DNA from: Bedellia somnulentella
Lineage: Eukaryota > Arthropoda > Insecta > Lepidoptera > Bedelliidae
DNA length: 64,000 nucleotides
Reading direction: 5' to 3'
Assembly: GCA_963576735.1 (NCBI GenBank)
Contig: OY755170.1
Location: forward strand, 16,166,875-16,230,874
Made by a program: the position numbers and the translations under genes. Positions 1 through 11,736 of the stretch are shown one piece after another. The notes beneath the pieces were generated by a model. It was not told where the DNA came from. It saw only the letters and a program-made list of their open reading frames with translations, and did not search any database. The first letter of the stretch is position 1; each line of letters starts with the position of its first letter.

Positions 1-484
1 TAAGCTAATTATATTTATTTATTTTTGCCCTTGTCTTGTATGTCTACCCGAATGACTGTGTATCCTGAATTTGCTTATTTTACCTCCCAAATGTTGTCTG
101 GAAGAGTACTTCTCTGCAAACTGTTTCATTATTTTATACTCAAGGATTTGTTAATTGTGACACTCCGAGTTTAAATAGTGGGTAACAACATAAAATTGTT
201 TTTTTAATGCTGCAAATCAAAGGCTTACCTTGTCGTGTGCTGTCTTTTACATTTCATATTCACACATAGGTCCCCTAAATAGGTGGCACAGAAAAAATAA
301 TTCTAAACATTAGATACCTATCGTTTGGGTCATTCATTTTGCTGGGTCAGTGAATTTATGGGCACTTTTCTATTGCTGTTAATAGCCTTGTATTAATAAG
401 CAAAGATACATCATAAAAATGATTGTCTTTAAAAAAAAGTTTCCACTACAAAAAATATTAATGAAAGTGATAATTTATTATATA
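1..484. repeat. Non-coding block duplicated at 1754-2163 and 2796-2970
   Basis: The first ~430 bases recur from 1754 (the shared start is TAAGCTAATTATATTTATTT) with scattered substitutions. The final part of this block (about 400-484) recurs at 2796-2897. The second copy is split by insertions, including a SINE at 2163-2525. No reading frame of note is present. It may be a local segmental duplication or two copies of an unrecognised repeat. Confidence 0.7.
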
Positions 485-1303
485 CGTAGGGAGTGCGCTT
501 TTTCTTACATAACTTTTCAACTCCTGTCATCGGAGGTCCGAAAATATTTCACACACCATATGAAATTATAATGATCAGTCTCCATAAAAAATCACGTCAT
601 AAATATAAAAAAATATAATCATCGAAATTCATAATATCACTAATTATACACTTTGTATTTAATAATATTTGTTTTAATATATTTGTTTATACTAATGACC
701 GACAGTATAATAATTTCAATAAATATATAATAATAATTCATAAATGTTTTTTAGTCTAATATTTCAAAAACTCTTATCAGTTATATGTGTTTTTATCTAT
801 ATTTGCTTGCTTGTTTGCATGCTTGCTTGCTTGGTTGCATGTAAAGGGGGTGCAGGGGATTGCGTCCCCTGTTTGGGTGGGTCGCAGGCAAAGAAAAGTT
901 AGGTCACATTTAGCTAGGTTAGGTTAGGTTAGATTATGTATAAAACGAACGAGCGAAGCGCAGCGGATCGAGCACTTCAAATGCACGATTCATGCCTATT
1001 TGCATGCATGCTTGCTTGTTTATCGTAGTAACGATATTATTAATAAAAATAATATTACCATTGAATGTTATGAAGAAAAAATATCTTGAAATAAATTATA
1101 GTTTTAAAAAGATTCTTGGTTGTAACATTATTAAAACAAAATTTATGATCACTAACTGCTATGAATTGCGTTGGTAGTAATAAAAATGTAGGAATAAATG
1201 AAGTATGAAAAATAAAATTATGAAGAGCGATATTATGATCACAAATCGTTAGTAAGACGACAAATATGATTTAGATTTTTATGTGAGCAAATATGGACCC
1301 ATA
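485..1303. other. ~815-bp segment absent from the paralogous block; no gene seen
   Basis: At the matching point of the second copy (about 2893) the sequence runs straight from TATATACGTA into GGTCACCCTATAATT, whereas here those two pieces are separated by about 815 bases. The segment contains CTTG/CATG-rich simple sequence (about 805-840 and 1000-1020) and a short AGGTTAGGTTAGG run near 915-931 that resembles the insect telomere repeat. I could not find terminal inverted repeats or a coding frame. Confidence 0.5.
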
Positions 1304-1558
1304 CATAGGTCACCCTATAATTTTTATTTAGTTGAGAACTAACTGACAATGACAGACGGATATTTCAAAATGGCGACAGTACAGATCCACAATCTTTTCT
1401 TGGCCGGTAAGGGCTGTCGCTGTCATCGATATTAGTATTGCCAGCAAATAAAAAATAACCATTTTAAGGGAAATAACTTTACATCATACAGGCTAATTTA
1501 TTTATGTATTGAAATGTCTTAATAAAACAATTTATATAATATTCATTTAATTAATAGG

Positions 1559-1714
1559 CATTAGGCGAAGCGGTTGGAGACCCATTAACAATAACCTTTA
1601 TTTTACCATCTTTACCCCACTCAACTTTCCGAAAGTGGCTGAGGAGTTTCTAGTTCCTTAGCTCGGGCTACCCCTTCTAGGGATTTACAGCCTTGAGTAT
1701 ATGTATGTATGTAT
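1559..1714 (+). repeat. SINE-B-type short repeat, 3' part
   Basis: This is the 3' portion of a short interspersed family seen about a dozen times in the window. It has a GGTTGGAGACCC motif, then a CCACTCAACTT-like stretch, GTGGCTGAGG, GGGATTTA.AGCC, and ends in a (TATG)n tail. No coding capacity. Full-length copies such as 42810-43063 begin CTGTGTAGTGTCGGCTT. Confidence 0.75.
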
Positions 1715-2162
1715 GTAATAGCTATTATTGTAAGTAAACAAGTTCGTTTTAATGTAAGCTAATTATATTTATTTATTTTTGCCCTTATCTGGTATGTCTA
1801 CCCGAATGACTGTGTATCCTAAATTTGATGATCTTACCTCCCAAATGTTGTCTGGAAGCTTTTAGCGATAACACTGCCAATTGTACTTTTCTGCAAGCTG
1901 TTTCATTATTTTATACTCAAGGATTTGTTATTTGTGACACTCAGAGTTAATAAGTGGGTAACTACTTAAAATCATTTTTTTAATCCTGTAAATTAGAGGC
2001 TTACCTTGTCGTGTACTGTCTTTTACATTTCATATTCACACATAGATCCCCCAAAAAGGTGGCACAGAAAAAATAATTCTAAACATCAGATATCGTTTGG
2101 GTCATTCATTTTGCTGGGTCAGTGAATTTATGGGCACTTTTTTATTGCTGTTAACAACCTTG

Positions 2163-2525
2163 TTACATATAACTTAACATAACATAAACGTTTACGCCGA
2201 ATACCCCCGAAGGGATTTGGCAGAGGTACTAATACTTCTGAACATCACGTGACTTTGTCACCTGGTGTTCAGAGTACCCACGCTTTGCATGAACAGTATA
2301 CTCACGTGATAGGGGGCAGGACTATTGCCGTTTTCCACGAATACACTGTCACACGACTAAGTACAACTCAGTCATGTGGGTTTCCTCACCGTTAACAACC
2401 GTGATAAATTAACCACACATATGACTTTAGAAAAGACAAATTGGTGTAGGCCCGATTCGGGATTTGAAGACTAGTGAGTCGCTTGCACCTTAACCGGTGT
2501 TCTACCCATTAAGCTATCACGTCGT
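2163..2525 (-). mobile_element. tRNA-derived SINE (family SINE-A), full length, minus strand
   Basis: Read on the minus strand it starts with a tRNA-like head near 2525 that is more diverged than in the copies at 27-28 kb. It then has the family body (GTGTGGTTAATTTATCA, GTGACAGTGTATTCGT) and ends in GTTATGTTAAGTTAT. CCTTGT occurs on both sides (about 2158 and 2530), consistent with a short target duplication. It interrupts the duplicated block of 1754-2970. Confidence 0.75.
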
Positions 2526-3045
2526 ATTTGCCTTGTATTTTTTTATATATGTCAGACAGTTATGACTTAAGAAATGACACATTGGTACATCCCCGCATTA
2601 GGATTAGAACCCACGCATCAGTGTATACGAAGTGAAATATTATTCAGGAGCATTTCCCAACTTCCCGTAACCCGCACCGCATGACTATCCATGCGCGCAC
2701 AACTTTTCGGACGGTGTTAGCCTACTTAGATAAAATTTAACAATATAAATAATAATTTTCATAAATTTTTATATTGAATACTGGAAATAAAAGCGTTTAT
2801 CAATAAGCAAAGATACATCATAAAAATTATTGTTTTTGAAAAAAAGTTTCCACTACAAAAAAATATTAATGAAAGTGATAATTTATTATATACGTAGGTC
2901 ACCCTATAATTTTTATTTAGTTAAGAACTAACTGACAATGACAGGCCGAAATTTCAAAATGGCGACAGTAGTACCAGAGTCGCCGCCGGCCAAGTTATGA
3001 TTGTGGATCTGTAGTACCGTAGTCGCCGCCGGCCAAGAAAAGATT
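2526..3045. other. No gene seen; end of duplicated block
   Basis: From 2796 to 2970 this repeats 400-484 plus 1302-1380. Around 2985-3050 there is a short imperfect direct repeat (GTACC..AGTCGCCGCCGGCCAAG twice). Nothing coding is visible. Confidence 0.4.
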
Positions 3046-3240
3046 GTGGAACTGTACACAGAATAATTAGCAACTTATTAGGAAAGTTAATAAAGTTCAG
3101 TTTTTTTTTCGAATAATTTTGCAATTTTTTGTGGTTTTATTCCTTGAATGCACATGTAAACTGACTTTCAAAAAGAAACCGTAATTAGACAACATCCTAA
3201 AATGTTTAATATTATAATGGAGAATGCAAAAATTTTTGAA
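3046..3240. repeat. Copy of the block found downstream of GRP-A and GRP-B
   Basis: Sequence from AGAATAATTAGCAA through TTTATTCCTTGAATGCACA, AAAGAAACCGTAATTAGA and AATGGAGAA is homologous to 4250-4430 (downstream of GRP-A) and about 15905-16090 (downstream of GRP-B). It is a third copy of a GRP downstream flank with no GRP gene attached inside the window. Confidence 0.6.
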
Positions 3241-3445
3241 AACTTCCACTGTCGACATTAGGCCAGGTAGGGATTATTAGCTTCCTTTGTCTTTCCTGAT
3301 TCTTTTGCTTTAAGAACAGCTTTATATTCTTACGACCCATCCTTACGACGCGATTTTCAAATTACCGGTTGGCTTCATAGAGATAGATAATTCTGATTGA
3401 GTTAGTAGTAGAAAATAAAATCTGATTTTTTGACATATTCCTCAC

Positions 3446-3733
3446 CTCACAGCCCATACATGTCCCCACCAAGGGGCTCGAGCCTACCCTATATAAGGTG
3501 ATTGACAGACTAACGACTACTACCGTAATAGAAGCCGCGACCGACGGCTTAACGTGCCCTCCGAAGCACAGAATCATCTTAATTTTCGTTTAATCAGGTG
3601 ATTAAAGCCTGCAATATCCTTCCAAACTGGGTTAAATCTTACAAATTAAATTTGTAATGTTACCACCCCCCGGGGATCAATCCCGAGACCTCCGTACTTG
3701 AAACCAAGCGCTTAATCGCGCGACCTCGGAGGC
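3446..3733 (-). mobile_element. tRNA-derived SINE (family SINE-C), minus strand
   Basis: On the minus strand the head has an A-box-like segment (CGCGCGATTAAGCGCTTGG) followed by a B-box-like GGGATTGATCC. The body continues to CCTTGGTGGGGACATG. A fuller copy lies at 12181-12505; this one lacks about 35 bases of the body. Both look like retroposed tRNA-derived repeats rather than tRNA genes. Confidence 0.7.
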
Positions 3734-3739
3734 AGTCTA

Positions 3740-4480
3740 CGGGCTTATTACTTGGTCTAAAATAATGTTACCGTTACCAATTTGAAGTTCTGAAATTCTT
3801 GTATATTTTTCAATATAAAACAGAGCTCTGGACATGGAGGAATAATTACAAGTAAATGATGATGTGAAAAAAAATTAAGCATAGCTTCGCTGCATTGGAA
3901 CCATGAAAAAAATTTTAAGCGCGAGTGAGTTGTGTTGACACTTGTTTCCCATATACGAACATGGGAAACTTTCAAGGGTAATTATTCCTCAATGGTGACA
4001 TCTATCTAAATTTTCTCTTCGTTAAAACCTTGTCCTTGATGTTTTGAACCATCTTGCAAACTTTGAATGTGATTTGATCAGCCGTTTAGGAGGAGTTCTG
4101 TGACAAGCCTAATACAAAAGTCGGGGGTAAATGGAGCTTCGCTTCAATTAATTGTTTCAAATCGGAACATCTAAACCAAGTCGTTTAAGTTCATCCAAAT
4201 TGACGTATAAAATCCTGCGCACTTTATTTTATCAGATTCATCAGACTAGACAAAATTATTAGCAAAGTCAGTAAAGGTTGGGTATTATACGAATGATATT
4301 GTAATTTTTCGTCGTTTTATTCCTTGATAGAGTAACTCCAATGCACACATTAACTTACTCTCAAAAATAAACGGTAATGAGACAACATTCTAAAATGTTT
4401 TATATTTTAATGGAGAATAAACATGGTCATGATATCACTGTCATATTAATAGATAATACATTTTGAACCGTAACTTAACA
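3740..4480. other. No gene; distal downstream flank of GRP-A
   Basis: No plausible coding frame. The part from about 4020 to 4430 matches 15700-16090 downstream of GRP-B and so belongs to the A/B duplication unit. Confidence 0.5.
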
Positions 4481-4739
4481 AGTACTTTTCTGAATGCGTA
4501 GTCGTGTACAAACATACATACAGACATGTCAATCACAGAACCTCCTTTCTTTTTTCAGTCAGTTAAAGCGCTTAAAACCTGCTCCTGAATGTAACGAATA
4601 CTTTTTCTGAAAACCGCATCCAAATAGCTTTAGCCAAACGCGAGATAATCGCGGACAAACATACATACAGGTCAAACACAGAACCTTCCAGAAAATTTTA
4701 CATTCGTATTCAGGAGGATTTTTTCAATAAACCAGAACG

Positions 4740-5270
4740 TCTTAGGCATTATGGGGTACGGGAATAGGGTCAACTCTCTGCAGGTCAATCGCCACCAGGA
4801 TCCAGCCAACTATTCCAGCTACCGTTACAACTGGGTAACCTCTCGAGTTTCGTTTACAATCATCGATATTCTCATACATGCCTTACTAATATTCATTTCT
4901 TGACATCTTTCATCCTTAGAAGATTTGCTATGTAGTCATTAGTCAGGATAGGATAGAAGAGAGCATTAAAAGGGTTGATCTTGAAAGGTGTAAATTGAAC
5001 AATATTAGCGATAACGACAGGTAATGTTAAATTTGAATTAATATAAATATCCTGATACTAGGCAACCTCTCGAGTTTTGATTACAATCATTAATATTTTC
5101 ATGAATGTCTTATGAATCTTCATATTTTGACATCATTCTTTCAAAGAATATTTAATATGTAGTCAGTATAAGTCAGGACGGAATAGAAGAGCGAGTTAAA
5201 AGTGTCAAATTACAAAAAGGTGTATAATGAATAATACTAATAATCCAAAAGTGATAAATTTAGATTAAAA
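4740..5270. repeat. Tandemly duplicated downstream block of GRP-A
   Basis: Two adjacent ~210-bp copies (about 4850-5060 and 5068-5270) both begin ACCTCTCGAGTTT and run through TTACAATCAT, GCTATGTAGTCA-like and GGATAGAAGAG motifs. GRP-B has the same duplication (about 16332-16560 and 16560-17035, the second interrupted by a SINE-B copy). GRP-C and GRP-D have single copies (about 32765-32935 and 48565-48720). The last ~420 bases before the stop codon (5270-5690) are conserved with GRP-B 17035-17447 and are the likely 3' UTR. Confidence 0.7.
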
Positions 5271-5692
5271 CAAAATCTTTATTATATTTTATTACATGTA
5301 ATTTATTATATACTTGCAATTAAACAGTACATGATTATTGCAAAAGGTACTAAATTATTAAATACATTTTTTTAAGTTATGATATAGTTTGTTAATAAAT
5401 TAGTTTAAGTATTAAAGAACTAAATTTTAAACAATGACCTTACAAATTACTAAATAAATAACTTCAAATAAGTTAGGGTTGTATTACATTTTTAGTATAA
5501 AGTATAGATTAGTCTAAAACACGATAATAGAGCACTTTGTAAATACAAAAAGTGATCATCTGCTTTAAAACTTAATGTCCTTGAGCATGCGATATAAATT
5601 ACATCATGAATTAAATATTACAAAATCCTGGTTAATTTAAGTGTACATTAGCTGATTTGTCAGGAAACCAGGCCGTTACAACTATTCATTGC

Positions 5693-8600
5693 TTAACATT
5701 CACAAAATGTGAATGTTGGTAACGGTGAAAAATTCGATATTTGACTATTTGCGAAATAACCGTTTGTAGCGTAATCATATCCGGTATCATAAGCCAATGG
5801 GGCGATGACCGGGGGCACACAAATACATTCAATTTTTGCTGGTTCAATGACTACAGGAGGTAAGGATGCACATTCTACAATTGGCGTTTCCAAGATTACT
5901 TCTTGTACGTTTACATCACATACCTCAGGTTCGACAACGATTGTTTGAAAAGTTTGCCCAGATGATCCACCATCACTAATGAAGTTAGATGATCCACCGC
6001 CGCCTACATACCCGGAATATCTACCACCATTTATGAAGTTGGCAGAACCACCAGTTCCAGCGCACCCTAGTCCTTTAACCCCTGAGAAACCATTTAAGCC
6101 TCCACCACCGATGTAGCCAGATGATCCACCGCCGCTAATGAAGTTCAAAGAACCACCGCCACCTATGTATCCAGTAGATCCACAACCATTTACTAAGTTG
6201 GTAGAGCCCCCACCTCCTATATAACCTAATCCACCACCACCAATGTAACCTAGTCCTCTAACTCCTGAGAAACCGTTTAAACCTCCACCACCGATGTAGC
6301 CAGATGATCCACCGCCGCTAATGAAGTTCGATGAACCACCGCCGCCTATGTATCCAGAAGATCCACCACCATTTACAACGTTGGTAGAGCCCCCACCTCC
6401 TATATAACCTAATCCACCACCACCAATATAACCTAGTCCTCTAACTCCTGAGAAACCGTTTAAACCTCCACCACCGATGTAGCCAGATGATCCACCGCCG
6501 CTAATGAAGTTCGATGAACCACCGCCGCCTACGTACCCGGAATATCCACCACCATTTACAAAGTTGGTAGAGCCCCCACCTCCTATGTAACCTAATCCAC
6601 CACCACCAATGCAACCCAGTCCTCTAACCCCTGAGAAACCGTTTAAACCTCCACCTACAATGTAGCCAGATGATCCACCGCCGCTAATGAAGTTAGATGA
6701 ACCACCGCCGCCTATGTATCCAGTAGATCCACAACCATTTACTAAGTTGGTAGAGCCCCCACCTCCTATATAACCTAATCCACCACCACCAATGTAACCT
6801 AGTCCTCTAACTCCTGAGAAACCGTTTAAACCTCCACCACCGATGTAGCCAGATGATCCACCGCCGCTAATGAAGTTCGATGAACCACCGCCGCCTATGT
6901 ATCCAGAAGATCCACCACCATTTACAAAGTTGGTAGAGCCCCCACCTCCTATGTAACCTAATCCACCACCACCAATGCAACCCAGTCCTCTAACCCCTGA
7001 GAAACCGTTTAAACCTCCACCTACAATGTAGCCAGATGATCCACCGCCGCTAATGAAGTTAGATGAACCACCGCCGCCTATGTATCCAGTAGATCCACCA
7101 CCATTTACAAAATTGGTAGAGCCCCCACCTCCTATGTAACCTAATCCACCACCACCAATGTAACCCAGTCCTCTAACCCCTGAGAAACCGTTTAAGCCTC
7201 CACCACCGATGTAGCCAGATGATCCACCGCCGCTAATGAAGTTAGATGAACCACCGCCGCCTATGTATCCAGTAGATCCACCACCATTTACAAAGTTGGT
7301 AGAGCCCCCACCACCAATGTAACCCAGTCCTCTAACCCCTGAGAAACCGTTTAAGCCTCCACCACCGATGTAGCCAGATGATCCACCGCCGCTAATGAAG
7401 TTCGAAGAACCACCGCCGCCTATGTATCCAGTAGATCCACCACCATTTACAAAGTTGGTAGAGCCCCCACCTCCTATGTAACCTAATCCACCACCACCAA
7501 TGTAACCCAGTCCTCTAACCCCTGAGAAACCGTTTAAACCTCCACCACCGATGTAGCCAGATAATCCACCGCCGCTAATAAAGTTCGAAGAACCACCGCC
7601 GCCTATGTATCCAGTAGATCCACCACCATTTACAAAGTTGGTAGAGCCCCCACCTCCTATGTAACCTAATCCACCACCACCAATGTAACCCTGTCCTCTA
7701 ACCCCTGAGAAACCGCTTAAGGCTCCACCACCGATGTAGCCAGATGATCCACCGCCGCTAATGAAGTTCGAAGAACCACCGCCGCCTATGTATCCAGAAG
7801 ACCCACCACCATTTACAAAGTTGGTAGAGCCCCCACCTCCTATGTAACCTAATCCACCACCACCAATGTAACCCAGTCCTCTAACCCCTGAGAAACCGTT
7901 TAAACCTCCACCACCGATGTAGCCAGATAATCCACCGCCGCTAATGAAGCTCGAAGAACCACCGCCGCCTATGTATCCAGTAGATCCACCACCATTTACA
8001 AAGTTGGTAGAGCCCCCACCTCCTATGTAACCTAATCCACCACCACCAATGTAACCCAGTCCTCTAACCCCTGAGAAACCGTTTAAACCTCCAACACCGA
8101 TGTAGCCAGATGATCCACCGCCGCTATTGAAGTTAGATGAACCACCGCCGCCTATGTATCCAGAAGATTCACCACCATTTACAAAATTGGTAGAGCCCCC
8201 ACCTCCTATGTAACCTAATCCACCACGACCAATGTAACCCAGTCCTCGAACCCCTGAGAAACCGTTTAAGCCTCCACCACCGATGTAGCCAGATGATCCA
8301 CCGCCGCTAATGAAGTTCGAAGAACCACCGCCGCCTATGTATCCAGATGATCCACCACCATTTACAAAGTTGGTAGAGCCCCCACCTCCTATGTAACCTA
8401 ATCCACCACCACCAATGTAACCCAGTCCTCTAACCCCTGAGATGCCGTTTAAGCCTCCACCACCGATGAAGCCAGATGATCCACCGCCGCCAATGAAGTT
8501 CGAAGAACCACCGCCGCCGACGTATCCAGATAAGGCACCACCTCCTAGGTAACCGAGTCGTCCAAGTCCCGAAAATCCACTTAAGCTTCCTCCTCCAATG

Positions 8601-11067
8601 TAAGATGCCGATCCACAGCCTCCAATAGATCCTGTCGCACCTCCACCGCCTACAAAATCTGATGATCCAATGCCTCCTATGAATCCGCCCCAACCGCCAC
8701 TCCCGATGTTTCCATTTGTTAAGTAAACTGGAGATTGAACGTAAATTCCAGTTCCACTCGAAGCGCCATTTATCTTATTCGACCACCAGCACGGTTCTGA
8801 CTGTTGAATGATGAAAAAAATATTGAACGTAGTTTTATTTTTGATTTAGTTTAACTAAATTCAAACGGTATAGTTGTTTATACCGTGGCTTTGTATATAT
8901 GTTTACTCTAAAATGCAAAAAGAGTGATGTATTAAGGTGCATACCGCACAATCGTCTTTGTTTCAAAAAATGTACGTTCTGTACTGTACTGATATTACTA
9001 AAACTGTACTAATTCTATCATTTAAGATAACTAAAAACATTGATTAAAAATGTATTATTAAAAATCACGAAATAAGTAGAAAATTAAATTAAAACAGAAA
9101 TAATGGTACATACACACGGTGCAGCTTCGGGAGAACCCTGTGTCGTTGCGAGTATTGCCAAAAAGCCTGAAAAAACCCAGAAAATAAAATGTTAATCGCT
9201 TTTATAGAACACTCACTATTTTGTCCATATATGTCCTTCGTGGTCGTCTTCTACTTACATTACCTTCCATATTAGCTCTGTAAATCTCTTTTACCAATTT
9301 ACAATCATTCGTTTTCACTTTTTACCCAAACTATATGAACATTATTTTTTCCCACCGCACCTTTCACAAATCACGAAATTTCTTACTCGATCATATAACC
9401 TAAGATAACAATAATAAATAATAATAATAACAATAACAATCTTTGGTGAAGGACCTCATTTCCATGCATCCACTCTACTTTTCTGCTTCTTGTTCTAAAC
9501 CTATCAATAGCTGCCATACCATATATGTGCCATATTTTCTGACACCGATTGACTGGTCATAAGACTATTCATTGCTCCATTTACCGCTTTGCCGCTCTTC
9601 TTTCGATGCTTTCATAACACTTTCAATCCCTAGTAATTAAACTTCCTAGGTATACGAACTCTTTCACTTGTTTCGCTTTCTTTCCATTTAGGCATTCGGT
9701 CATATTCTCCTCTTTTTCGAAAACTATAGTTTAAGTTTTCTTTACATTCACGCAAATTTTATTTTTTCAAATGATGCTCATGCAATATTCATCATCTCTT
9801 GCAACTTTTCCACCGACGATACAAGATGCACTTGATCGTCAGCGTATAAGACGCATCTGATGATGAATCCATCCATTCTCAGCATCCAACAGTCACCAAT
9901 GTACAAATTGAAAGCCGCGAAGAAGCTACACAAACTTGTCGAACTTCCCTTACATACCGAACCAGTCCGTTTTTCCCCGTTCACTCTTGCACTTCGACAA
10001 CACCTCCTACAAATACTTTTTTACCACTGTATCATACGCGCTCTCTGAATCTATAAAGGAGCTATAAAATCTTGGTTCTAAGCTGAGTACTTAACGGTGA
10101 AGCTCCTTAATAAAAGATTTGGCCCATACATCCCATTCCTTTTCCTAATCCTGCTTGCACTGCACATCCCCAATTTTTTTCTCGCTTTTATTCATCACTC
10201 TCTTGATCAATACGAGCACCTTTGCATATAATTTACCGACAATGCTGAGTAGGCTAATGTATGACAATTACCGCCCTGCACCAATCTCGTGGTACTTTAC
10301 TACTCGACCAGCACTTCTATAAAAGGAAGTATAACCAGAAAACCACCAACTCTTTACCAACCCTTAGAATTTAGATAGATATTCTGTCACACCCTACCGC
10401 ATTCCCTAGTTTCATTCTTTTCATTTTTTTTCCTAATCTCACTATCACTAAAGTTACCCATTGATTCTTTCCAATCAACAATACTACCCATTGATGAAGA
10501 AATAGGGACTTCCTCTTTTTCAAAGAGTCCCTAAATATTTCTGTTATTCTATACGCTTTTCATGCTATTTTTATCCGTCGTCAATTCACCAGACAAACAG
10601 GTCACTCTTGTGTTTTGGGAACCTCTCATTTTGCCAGGTATATTACCAGAACAAATTTTTTTTGATACGATTGATTTATGAACGTTTGATAAATAAATAT
10701 GATACAATAAAGTTACCTTAAATAAGCTATAGTTGGTTTTATCCGCCAATTAATTTTAATATATAAGGTAATTATTTTGTCATACATTTATGATATATAC
10801 TAGGCTATAACTCCCAAGAAAGGTTAACCAGAGCTTCAGATAAGAAATTTCTAAGCAATTTTGGAATTTTACGGGGTAAAAGATTTAATCACACTAGTAT
10901 GAAGAGGTACACAAATGGATACTTATTTGGTAGTACGCTGCTTAATATGTTTAAATTCGATGCAATAAACGTAACTTTCTGACCAGGTGTATTCAAAATA
11001 TTGTAATGTAGTTAAAAATGAAAAATAAAATGAAATACTTACAAGAGATTAAACTGATATATTTCAT
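5693..11067 (-). CDS. GRP-A: secreted glycine-rich tandem-repeat protein (3 coding exons)
   Basis: Not a family I can name. Coding exons are 11043-11067 (ATG at 11067), 9114-9166 and 5693-8800, joined by GTAAGT and GTATGT donors and CAG acceptors, with the frame kept throughout; about 1061 residues. Residues 1-26 (MKYISLISC, then FLAILATTQ, GSPEAAPC) form a signal peptide and mature start. Residues ~27-100 are a head with SEPCWW. Then come about 14 copies of a 61-residue unit (29 of 61 positions Gly in the consensus) with NGFSGVRGLGYIGGGG, STNFVNGGGSSGYIGGGG and SSNFISGGGSSGYIGGGG. The ~88-residue tail is rich in VIEP/VPP and ends FCEC. I found no in-frame stop. Inferred role: extracellular structural protein; silk, glue, cuticle or eggshell cannot be told apart here. 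Intron 2 holds RTE-like and SINE-B debris. A two-codon upstream frame (ATG TGT TAA) precedes the start. Closest paralogue: GRP-B. Confidence 0.85.
5960..8570 (-). repeat. 183-bp tandem repeat array inside GRP-A last exon (about 14 units)
   Basis: The marker TGAGAAACC recurs at 183-bp spacing (for example 6084, 6267, 6450, then 7341, 7524, 7707). One unit is 24 bp shorter (7182 to 7341, 159 bp), still in frame. Units differ by few substitutions, including at third codon positions, which suggests recent unit turnover rather than selection on protein alone. Opposite-strand and out-of-frame readings give Pro-rich or Trp/Arg-rich open frames that are artefacts. Confidence 0.9.
9200..10130 (-). pseudogene. 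RTE-like non-LTR retrotransposon fragment in GRP-A intron 2
   Basis: The minus-strand frame at 9778-9984 reads like a reverse-transcriptase core of this family, with GFIIRCVLYADDQVHLVSS followed by EKLQEM, but it is broken on either side. Near 9230-9330 there is a C-terminal piece resembling the 'RRRPRRTY.D' region of the same element. Related fragments sit at 29590-29960, 45544-46030 and 52700-52930. It is a decayed, non-functional copy. Confidence 0.6.
10797..10882 (-). repeat. Degraded SINE-B fragment
   Basis: GGCTATAACTCCCAAGAAAGG, AACCAGAGCTTCAGA and the following AGCAATTTTGGAA match the 3' half of the SINE-B family in minus orientation, with many substitutions. Confidence 0.5.
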
Positions 11068-11339
11068 GGTTGATAACTATTGAACTTAGTTAACACATCT
11101 ATTCCTGTTCACACCTTCTTTTATGAGAGCCGTGAAATACTGAAACAGAGAAGTTAGCACTTGCACTTATATTTTCAACGATTTTTTTAAACGCCCTTGT
11201 TTTTCTTATAGCCCGGGTTATTTTATGTGCATGTAATATTATATGACGTGATCGAGCTACTAATGTTATGTTTCGTTAAGGTATGTGTGTGTGGTGTGAG
11301 AAATGATATTGTGAAAAGATTAAAAACGAAATGTTAGGA

Positions 11340-11620
11340 TGGTTATAACACTAAAAGATAAATGAGAGTACACTGGAAAAAGAAAGATTGATAGCCAATG
11401 TGGATGGTAACGTCGATAGAGAACAACAACGTAGGACGCATTTAGATCAAACAGGGAAAGTGCTCAAAAAGGTATCGTAAGTATACTTAACAAAATAACT
11501 TATATGAAAATATTGATGACTGTAGATGAATCTCAGAATCAGAGTTTGCTAGGATCCTAGTAAGTGGCAATCGTGTATCTGCCTACCCCAATTGAAAACA
11601 ATGGTGTGAGTGCATGAATA
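11340..11620 (+). pseudogene. RTE-like C-terminal fragment in GRP-A intron 1 (ancestral insertion)
   Basis: The plus strand reads ERLIANVDGNVDRE, then RRTHLDQ and a degenerate 'VCQDRTKW' region ending near the CCCCAA..GGTGTGAG motif. This matches the C-terminus and 3' end of the RTE-like family seen elsewhere in the window. Homologous fragments occur at the same place in intron 1 of GRP-B (24440-24690), GRP-C (37880-38120) and GRP-D (57880-58060), so the insertion predates all four genes. Confidence 0.65.
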
Positions 11621-11675
11621 TTTCTATTAATGAAAAATAAATAATACTGTGTGAAGATTTTTAATTCTTACTCAC

Positions 11676-11736
11676 TCTTTGTTTCACGCTGTGGCAATGA
11701 ACTGATGACTGACGCTTCAACATTTTGCGTTATATA
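11676..11736 (-). promoter_or_regulatory. GRP-A promoter and 28-nt non-coding exon 1
   Basis: On the minus strand TATATAA starts at 11736 and lies 33 bp above the A of a TCAGT initiator at 11703; a second TCAGT has its A at 11710. A GTGAGT donor at 11670-11675 ends a 28-nt exon (11676-11703). The acceptor is TTCTCTGTTTCAG, with a CTAAC branch-like motif, just before 11139, and opens exon 2 (11043-11139). The same TATA, initiator spacing and donor occur at all four GRP genes. About 300 bp further upstream (to about 12010) is also conserved among the four and is the probable regulatory region. Confidence 0.75.

Noticed and set aside
5960..8570. CRISPR-like array
   Set aside because: Repeats are 183-bp coding units with no distinct spacers, in a eukaryotic gene.
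8430..8693. Open frame rich in Arg and Trp on the minus strand
   Set aside because: It is an out-of-frame reading of the GRP-A glycine array; the same artefact appears at 19825-20034 and 34261-34506.
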